Shown here: positions 58,486 through 64,000 of the stretch, piece by piece
Position numbering within the stretch: the first letter of the stretch is position 1
How the letters are laid out: each line of letters starts with the position of its first letter
DNA from: Treponema sp. UBA4377
Lineage (GTDB): Bacteria; Spirochaetota; Spirochaetia; Treponematales; Treponemataceae
Length of the DNA stretch: 64,000 nucleotides
Reading direction: 5' to 3'
Assembly: GCA_002391235.1 (NCBI GenBank)
Contig: DGRX01000014.1
Span: 33,469-97,468, forward strand
The notes under the pieces: generated by a model
What the model was told of the DNA's origin: nothing
Databases searched by the model: none
Seen by the model: the letters and a program-made list of their open reading frames with translations, nothing else
Made by a program: the position numbers and the translations under genes

Positions 58486-59299
58486 GACGATTTTCTTGGC
58501 AAAAAACGTTTCCGAAATTCTCTACCAAATCAAAAATGTTTCCGGCTTGGAAATCGTCGGCGGATGCGCGTCGATGCAGGAGCTCCCAGAAAAATCGTTG
58601 AGCGTCCGCGACGTGGCCGAACTAAAAACGATAAACCACCACGAGCGCTACATAGATTTTGGCCCGGCGGTAACGCTGAACCAAATCTTGGAATTGGACA
58701 AGGACCGCATTCCGCAAATTTTGACCGAGGCCGCAAAAAGCGTGGCGAACCACTTTGTAAGAAACATGGCGACTTTGGGCGGAAACATTTGCGCTTCCGT
58801 CAAAACTCCAAAAGAAATCAAGCGAAGCCTTTACGCGCCGCTATTGGCATTGGGAGCAAGCCTTAAGTTCCGCAACACAGAAAACCAAATGAGCGCCACC
58901 GTTCCAATCGCAAAATTCACCGGCATCCAGCCCAAGCAGCTTCTCGTAAACATACACGTTCCCGCCGACGACTGGGACGTTTCTGTCTACCGCCGCTCAG
59001 GCCCCAGCGGAAAATTGACCGAAGAATCATCGGCCTTTTGCTTTTTGGCGAGAACCGACCGCGGCGTTTTGTCCAGCGTAAAAATCGCCTTTGCGGGCCC
59101 GATAGTGTTCCAAGACAGCGAGCTTGAGACAAAGCTTATGGGCGAAAAGCTTCCTCTGGCGCAAAAGACAATCCAAAAATTTTTGGAAGCCGCGCAGGCC
59201 GCCTTTGAAAAAAGCTTTGAGCCGACAACGCCAAACATCGCTCGATTAAAAGAAGAGTTCTTGAATTTTACCAGATACAGTTTGAACCAGCTTATTTAA
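58472..59299 (+). CDS. FAD-binding subunit, xanthine dehydrogenase family
   Basis: A 275-residue protein. It has VGGCASMQELPEK in the FAD pyrophosphate loop position, and VRNMATLGGNICASVKTP, close to the family TxGGNxxxxSP motif. The PLLALGASLKF segment and CO-dehydrogenase-flavoprotein C-terminal domain (SGPSGKLTEESSAFCFLA) follow. FAD binding is likely. It overlaps queA by 8 bases at convergent ends. Confidence 0.85.
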   Translation: MQSNKTIFLAKNVSEILYQIKNVSGLEIVGGCASMQELPEKSLSVRDVAELKTINHHERYIDFGPAVTLNQILELDKDRIPQILTEAAKSVANHFVRNMATLGGNICASVKTPKEIKRSLYAPLLALGASLKFRNTENQMSATVPIAKFTGIQPKQLLVNIHVPADDWDVSVYRRSGPSGKLTEESSAFCFLARTDRGVLSSVKIAFAGPIVFQDSELETKLMGEKLPLAQKTIQKFLEAAQAAFEKSFEPTTPNIARLKEEFLNFTRYSLNQLI

Positions 59300-60407
59300 T
59301 CAACATGCAGTCGCCGTATGAGAAAAACCTATAGCGCTCGCGGACGGCCTCGTTGTAGGCGGCCAAAATGTTTTCGCGGCCGGCAAAGGCGGACACGAGC
59401 ATTATAAGAGTGCTCTCTGGCGTATGGAAGTTTGTGAACATTTGGTCAACGACCTTGAACTTGTAGCCGGGGTACATAAAGATGCTCGTGCCGCGCGTTC
59501 CTGGCCGAATGAGGCCGTCCGCATCGACCGCGCCGGCGCCGCCAGACGATTTTCCGGCGCAAGAAGCCGCCGCGTTTTGGGCGGCCAAAGATTCAGAGGC
59601 GGCCGACTCCAGCGTGCGCACGCTTGTGGTTCCTACGGCAAGGATTGGCCTGCCGTCCTTTTTTGCCTGGTTTATTTTATCGGCGACATCGGCTTCGATT
59701 GTGTAAAATTCTTGGTGCATTTTATGGTCTTCGATTTGGTCCTCGCGGACAGGCAAAAAAGTGCCCAAGCCTACGTGCAGGGTGACGAACACGCGCTCGA
59801 CGCCTTTTTGGCTTAGGCGGCCAAGCATTTCTTGGGTAAAGTGGAGGCCGGCCGTCGGGCAAGCGGCGCTTCCGGTTTTGTCGGCGTAGACGTTTTGGTA
59901 TCTCTCGCCGTCGCTCGCCTCGTCCCCGCGCTTTATGTATGGCGGAAGCGGAATGTGGCCGTTCTTTTCAAACCAGTCTTCGGTTATAGTAAAATCAAAC
60001 TTTAAAAGGCGGAATTCCGTTCCCGCGTTTTGAGGGTCGTCAAGGATTGTGGCAACCGAGCCGTCGGGAAATTGGTATCGCATTCCGGCCTTTTGCTTTT
60101 TGGCGTTCTTTACCATCGTGTTCCAAACACAGCCTTCGCCAAAGGCCGCCTGGTTAAGGAACATGAACTCAACCTCGCGGCCTGTCGTTTCCTTTACGCC
60201 AAAAAGGCGGGCGCGGCGCACGCGGCTGTTGTTAAAGACCATCAAAGTTCCGTCGTCGACAAGGCCCGGAAGGTCGTCCATTTTGTGGTGGGCGACCGCG
60301 CCGCTAGTACGCCCCAAAAGCATAAGGCGGTCCTGGCCGCGGACGGCGCTAGGCCTCTGCGCGATAAGTTCCGCCGGAAGGTCAAAGTAAAAGTCAGTTC
60401 GTTTCAA
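59292..60407 (-). CDS. queA: tRNA preQ1(34) S-adenosylmethionine ribosyltransferase-isomerase
   Basis: A 371-residue QueA making epoxyqueuosine in tRNA. Motifs: FDLPAELIAQRP at the start, DRLMLL, LMVFNNSRV, TAGLHFTQEML, HVGLGTFLPVR, and TNFHTPESTLIMLVSAFAG. An Ala-rich insert (about 270-295) is extra. The start overlaps ruvB by 4 bases. Confidence 0.95.
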   Translation of the reverse strand: MKRTDFYFDLPAELIAQRPSAVRGQDRLMLLGRTSGAVAHHKMDDLPGLVDDGTLMVFNNSRVRRARLFGVKETTGREVEFMFLNQAAFGEGCVWNTMVKNAKKQKAGMRYQFPDGSVATILDDPQNAGTEFRLLKFDFTITEDWFEKNGHIPLPPYIKRGDEASDGERYQNVYADKTGSAACPTAGLHFTQEMLGRLSQKGVERVFVTLHVGLGTFLPVREDQIEDHKMHQEFYTIEADVADKINQAKKDGRPILAVGTTSVRTLESAASESLAAQNAAASCAGKSSGGAGAVDADGLIRPGTRGTSIFMYPGYKFKVVDQMFTNFHTPESTLIMLVSAFAGRENILAAYNEAVRERYRFFSYGDCMLIK

Positions 60408-61444
60408 AACAAAGTTCCTTGGCCGCCCTTTTCCAAGCGCTCCTTGATTTCAAGGCCAAGCTGCTTGTAGGCGCGCTCGGTGACGACGCGGCCCCTGGGC
60501 GTTCGTTGAATCAAGCCGCATTGAATCAAGTACGGCTCGTAGTAGTCTTCCAAAGTGTCTTGGCTTTCGCCTATGCTTATGGCAAGCGTTTCCGCTCCGA
60601 CGGGGCCTCCGCCAAAATTGTTTATGATTGAAAGCAAAATCTCGCGGTCGTATTTTTCCAAGCCCAAGTCGTCGATTCCAAGCCGCTTAAGGCCGCTCTG
60701 CGCGATTTCCAGCGTGATGACTCCGCTTCCCTCAATCTGGGCAAAGTCCCGCATGCGGCGCAAGACGCGGTTGGCCACGCGGGGAGTTCCGCGCGAGCAT
60801 TTTGCAAGCAAAAGCGCCGCGTCGTCGTTTATCTTAACATTTAAAATGTTGGCTGACCTTTTTACGATGTCAGAAAGCTCTTTAGGAGAATAATAGTTAA
60901 AGCGCTGGACGATTCCAAAGCGGCTTATAAGGGGGCTTGAAACCATGCCCGCCTTTGTAGTCGCTCCCACAAGCGTGAACTTTGGAATCGGAATGCGAAC
61001 CGTGCGCGCAGCCGCGCCTTGACCGATTACCCAGTCCAGCTCAAAGTCTTCCATCGCGATGTAAAGCATTTCCTCGATGGCGGGCTTTAGGCGGTGGATT
61101 TCGTCGATGAAGAAAACCGTGCGCGGCGTGATTGTAGAAAGAATGCCCGCCAAATCCTTTGGCTTGTCCAAAGCGGGAGCGCTTGTCACCTTAAAGTCGG
61201 CGCCCAATTCATGCGCGGTGATTTGCGCAAGCGTCGTCTTTCCCAAACCCGGAGGGCCGATCAAAAAAAGATGGTCCAGCGCCTCTTCCCTGTCGCGGGC
61301 GGCTTGGATAAATACGGAAAGGTTTTTCTTGATTTCTTCTTGGCCCAAAAACTCATTTAAAAGCTGCGGGCGCAGGCTTCCTTCCTGCGCGTCGTCGGCC
61401 AAGGGAATCCCGGCGCGGACAATATCCTGGTATTCGTCGCTCAT
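60404..61444 (-). CDS. ruvB: Holliday junction branch-migration helicase RuvB
   Basis: A 346-residue RuvB. Opening LRPQLLNEFLGQEEIKKNL; Walker A GPPGLGKTT; Walker B FIDEIHRL; sensor region FTLVGATTKAGMVSSPLISRFG; C-terminal winged helix (LIQRTPRGRVVTERAYKQLG). With RuvA it moves Holliday junctions. A 15-base gap separates it from ruvA. Confidence 0.97.
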   Translation of the reverse strand: MSDEYQDIVRAGIPLADDAQEGSLRPQLLNEFLGQEEIKKNLSVFIQAARDREEALDHLFLIGPPGLGKTTLAQITAHELGADFKVTSAPALDKPKDLAGILSTITPRTVFFIDEIHRLKPAIEEMLYIAMEDFELDWVIGQGAAARTVRIPIPKFTLVGATTKAGMVSSPLISRFGIVQRFNYYSPKELSDIVKRSANILNVKINDDAALLLAKCSRGTPRVANRVLRRMRDFAQIEGSGVITLEIAQSGLKRLGIDDLGLEKYDREILLSIINNFGGGPVGAETLAISIGESQDTLEDYYEPYLIQCGLIQRTPRGRVVTERAYKQLGLEIKERLEKGGQGTLF

Positions 61445-61459
61445 ACAGTTCCAAACGCC

Positions 61460-62074
61460 TTAAGCCAAATCGACAAGCGCCTGGCGGAAAATCATTTCTT
61501 CCTTGCCGGAATGCGACTTTGAAGTGAACTCGGAATTCTCCATCAACTGCTCGGTGATTCTGTCAACGACTTCGGTAACGTCGCGCTTGTCGTAGCCCAT
61601 GTCGACCAATGAATTTATTACGTCCTGGAATTCCGCCTGGTCCGTGTGGTGGGCAGACTTTGTGGAATCCTCCAGAGTGAGCTTTCCTTTTAGCGTGAGC
61701 ATGATTTTGGCCGCGGTCTTTTTTCCGATGCCCGAAACCGCCTCAAGCGCTTCGGTGTTTCCGCCGTCAAGCGCCTCGACAAATTTTGAGATGCTGATGT
61801 TGCTGAGGATTTTTATCGCGCCCTTGGCTCCGACGCCTTCGACTTTAAGAAGGTCAAGGAAAACGTTCCTCTCCTCTTCCGTGGCAAAGCCGAACATTTT
61901 CATCATGTCTTCGCGGACGTACATCCAAGTGAAGATTCTAGCCGTAGAGCCGATGTCGCCCAATTCTTCAATCGCGCTTGCGGGAACGTACAAATCCCAT
62001 TCCCAGCCGTTCACGTCAAGGTGAACCGTGTTGTGCGCCTTATAGGTAATCACGCCTTTTAAACTGTTGAACAT
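61460..62074 (-). CDS. ruvA: Holliday junction-binding protein RuvA
   Basis: A 204-residue RuvA. The OB domain opens MFNSLKGVITYKAHNTVHLDVNG; the two helix-hairpin-helix motifs are LLKVEGVGAKGAIKIL and LEAVSGIGKKTAAKIML; domain III is at the C-terminus. I start at ATG 62074, the usual RuvA N-terminus; a longer frame to 62104 adds ten hydrophobic residues. Confidence 0.94.
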   Translation of the reverse strand: MFNSLKGVITYKAHNTVHLDVNGWEWDLYVPASAIEELGDIGSTARIFTWMYVREDMMKMFGFATEEERNVFLDLLKVEGVGAKGAIKILSNISISKFVEALDGGNTEALEAVSGIGKKTAAKIMLTLKGKLTLEDSTKSAHHTDQAEFQDVINSLVDMGYDKRDVTEVVDRITEQLMENSEFTSKSHSGKEEMIFRQALVDLA

Positions 62075-62190
62075 AATATAGCATAATACCAGAAAAATGA
62101 ACAAAAAGCAAGATGAAAAAAAGGCGCTTGGCAGATGAAAGAAACGCGTAAAAAAAAAAACTTAGGCTCCCCCGTCCTCCGCTCGCAGGG

Positions 62191-62703
62191 CTAATTGAGG
62201 CCGGGCGTTGAAGTGTTTATGTGCGTGATCGCGCCGGCAAGAGCGTCGGCGGCGTGGTCGGGCTTGGGAGGCGTCGCAAGGCCTAGCAAAAGCTGCACGT
62301 AGCGCTCGACCAGCTCCTTGTCGGCGGCGCCGCTTCCGGTGACGGCCTGCTTTATTTGGTTGGGCTTGTATTCTCCAAGGGGAACGCAGTTTTGGGCCAG
62401 GCATAAAGTGACCACGCCGCGGGCTTCGGCAACCGACATGGCGCTAGTTTGGTTTTTTGCAAAGTAAAGGGTTTCCATGGCCGCTTCGGCGGGCTTGTAT
62501 TCTTGGATTATCGCGTTAAGGCGGTTGTAGATATGCAAAAGCCGCGTTCCGTGAATTTCGGACGCGGCCGTTTCTATCACGCCGTATTTTACCAGCGTGA
62601 ATCTAGCGCCGTTCCAGTCGATTATTCCCCAGCCGGTGTTAGCCAAGCCGGGGTCTATTCCCAGAACGCGGCGCGTTTTGCAAGTTGAGCGCGATGCGGG
62701 CAA
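62191..62703 (-). CDS. ruvC: Holliday junction resolvase RuvC
   Basis: A 170-residue RuvC that cuts Holliday junctions. The catalytic acids are in VLGIDPGLANTGWG (first Asp), the AAMETLYF Glu, and PDHAADALAGAI (last Asp). I use TTG 62703, 4 bases after the yebC stop, because it gives the usual RuvC length; frames further upstream lie inside yebC. No strong ribosome site is seen, so coupling to yebC is likely. A 116-base gap to ruvA contains a T10 run. Confidence 0.92.
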   Translation of the reverse strand: MPASRSTCKTRRVLGIDPGLANTGWGIIDWNGARFTLVKYGVIETAASEIHGTRLLHIYNRLNAIIQEYKPAEAAMETLYFAKNQTSAMSVAEARGVVTLCLAQNCVPLGEYKPNQIKQAVTGSGAADKELVERYVQLLLGLATPPKPDHAADALAGAITHINTSTPGLN

Positions 62704-62707
62704 CTTA

Positions 62708-63451
62708 TTACTCTTCGGGAACGAAGTCTTCAGGATATTCCACCGTTGTGTAGACATTCTGAACGTCGTCGTTGTCCTCAAGCTTGTCGATCATCTTCTG
62801 GACTTTGGCGGCTGTGTCCTTGTCTACGGGCTGGTAGGCTTCGGGAACCATTCCGACTTCACCGGAAAGGGACTCAAAGCCCTTGGCCTGCAAGGCTTCC
62901 ATAACGCCGGCAAAGGCTTCCTGAGAAGTCGTTACAGTGATGATTCCGTCCTCGTTCTCAACGTCGTCGGCGCCAGCGTCAAGCGCGACTTCCATGACTT
63001 CGTCTTCGCTTACTTTTTCGGCGTCGTATGTGATTGTTCCCTTGCGGCTGAACATGCGGCTTACGGAGCCTGTTGTTCCGAGGTTTCCGCCGTTCTTGTT
63101 GAAAATGTTGCGAACGTCGGCGGCAGCGCGGTTCTTGTTGTCGGTCAAAACTTCGACCAAAACGGCGACTCCGCCCGGAGCGTATCCTTCGTATACCATT
63201 TCTTCGTAGTTAGATCCGCCGTCTTCGCCAGTTCCCTTCTTGATGGCGCGCTCAATGTTGTCCTTGGGCATGTTTGAGGCGCGGGCCTTAAGGATGGCCG
63301 TGCGCAAGCGGGGGTTAGAGTCGGGGTCGCCGCCGCCCATGCGAGCCGCGATTGAAATTTCCTTAATGAACTTTGTGAAAAGCTTTCCGCGCTTGGCGTC
63401 CGCGATTCCCTTGGCGTGTTTGATTGTCGCCCATTTACTGTGTCCTGACAT
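62708..63451 (-). CDS. yebC: YebC/PmpR-family protein
   Basis: A 247-residue YebC. The start SGHSKWATIKHAKGIADAKRGKLFTKFIKEI and the internal NMPKDNIERAIKKGTG motif identify it. YebC proteins are described as transcription regulators and, more recently, as helpers in translating proline-rich stretches; either role is possible here. GGAG lies 8 bases before ATG 63451. It is first in a ruv-queA operon. Confidence 0.95.
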   Translation of the reverse strand: MSGHSKWATIKHAKGIADAKRGKLFTKFIKEISIAARMGGGDPDSNPRLRTAILKARASNMPKDNIERAIKKGTGEDGGSNYEEMVYEGYAPGGVAVLVEVLTDNKNRAAADVRNIFNKNGGNLGTTGSVSRMFSRKGTITYDAEKVSEDEVMEVALDAGADDVENEDGIITVTTSQEAFAGVMEALQAKGFESLSGEVGMVPEAYQPVDKDTAAKVQKMIDKLEDNDDVQNVYTTVEYPEDFVPEE

Positions 63452-63502
63452 AGAGGATCTCCTATATTGAAAAAATTTATAAGCGTGTAATGCTAGAGTT
63501 TG

Positions 63503-63532
63503 ATTTTATCATAAATTAGCGCAGTTGGTCAA
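63503..63532 (-). promoter_or_regulatory. Promoter of the yebC-ruvC-ruvA-ruvB-queA operon
   Basis: On the - strand TTGACC (63527-63532), 18 bases, TAAAAT (63503-63508). Start near 63497 gives a leader of about 46 bases with an AGGAG ribosome site. Confidence 0.7.
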
Positions 63533-63566
63533 GAGTATTGGGAACCACCGCCGCGTAATAAGGAAA

Positions 63567-64000
63567 CTACTTAATTTCTTCCTTCAATTCATCGATTAAC
63601 TTCTCGCTCTTCTTAAACGACGCGCCAAGCATATCTAGCAGTTCCGCAGTAGTATGAGTAACTTGCTCTTCCTTCACAAACGGATTCTTAATATCAAGAT
63701 TCCAGCCGCTTTCGGCAATCTTTTCTACAGGAACTTTCCAAGCCTGTTCGCCTTCTGCGCGATTGTTCCACCAGGCAAGAAGAGAAGCAAACTCGCTCTT
63801 TTGAATAGGCTTTGTTTTTGAATAAGATTTCTGACCTTCTGGAAGCTTGTGTTCCCAGTACCAGATTTCTTTAGTAGGCTCGCCTTTTGTAAAAAACAGG
63901 AGATTCGTAGCAACACTGGCATAAGGTTGGAAAACAGAGTTCGGCAAACGAACAATTGTATGCACATTACATTGTGTCAAAAACTCTTCGCGGATTCTCT
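63567..64000 (-). CDS. hsdM: Type I restriction-modification methylase (HsdM), C-terminal part (5' end outside window)
   Basis: The frame is open to the window edge; about 144 residues are visible. IVRLPNSVFQPYASVATNLLFFTKGEPTKEIWYWEH matches the C-terminal part of the N6-adenine methylase of type I systems; the catalytic NPPF lies upstream, outside. The end (TAELLDMLGASFKKSEKLIDELKEEIK) is a helical region typical of HsdM tails. Codon use looks more AT-rich than the neighbours, consistent with recent transfer. HsdS and HsdR are not visible. Confidence 0.85.
   Translation of the reverse strand, partial: RIREEFLTQCNVHTIVRLPNSVFQPYASVATNLLFFTKGEPTKEIWYWEHKLPEGQKSYSKTKPIQKSEFASLLAWWNNRAEGEQAWKVPVEKIAESGWNLDIKNPFVKEEQVTHTTAELLDMLGASFKKSEKLIDELKEEIK

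Overview
This window looks like chromosomal DNA from a spirochaete of the Treponema group. The evidence is a long fla operon in the order flbD-motA-motB-fliL-fliM-fliY-fliO-fliP-fliQ-fliR-flhB-flhA-flhF-flhG-(orf)-fliA-fapA, a V-type ATPase operon with the reduced subunit set E-(DUF2764)-A-B-D-I-K, and many periplasmic TPR proteins. G+C appears close to 50 percent, above the oral and pallidum-type treponemes, so a gut, rumen or insect-associated Treponema is possible; the species is not determined.

Layout. Positions 1-2308 (+) hold the end of rmlB and an Omp85/BamA-like barrel protein. Positions 2312-12037 (-) are one transcription unit: the V-ATPase genes, then ispG and a TPR protein. Between this unit and galM lie a terminator and a large palindrome. 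Positions 12228-30555 (-) hold galM, two small proteins of unknown function, FapA, FliA and the flagellar export, switch and stator genes, read from a promoter near 30630. A divergent two-component system (30727-32829, +) follows, then an exported protein and smpB (-). Next comes a 450-base non-coding region with strong secondary structure, lepB-hemW-HAD (+), a small patch of gene debris, and xseA-xseB-mutL (+).

From 41.5 to 50.8 kb there are two TPR proteins (-). Opposite them is a + run: TPR plus Mrr-like protein, phosphoesterase, ParB-like protein, then an RsbU/RsbV/RsbW-type partner-switching set and a small membrane protein. The tmRNA gene (-), a SPOR protein and a small exported protein (-) follow. 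The 53.2-59.3 kb block (+) has a CapD-like sugar dehydratase, a DegT aminotransferase and a three-gene molybdenum-hydroxylase-like set whose cofactor motifs are unusual. The window closes with yebC-ruvC-ruvA-ruvB-queA (-) and the end of a type I restriction methylase gene cut by the window edge.

How parts may work together: the flagellar genes build the export gate, switch and stator; SmpB and tmRNA, both here, form the trans-translation pair; Ruv proteins, MutL and exonuclease VII cover recombination and repair. Points most worth a second look are the divergent molybdo-hydroxylase, several promoters whose predicted transcription start falls on or next to the start codon, an Arg at the expected catalytic Lys of signal peptidase I, a structured intergenic RNA candidate, tandem mini-hairpins before the V-ATPase rotor gene, and a TPR protein ending in a catalytically dead-looking Mrr domain.
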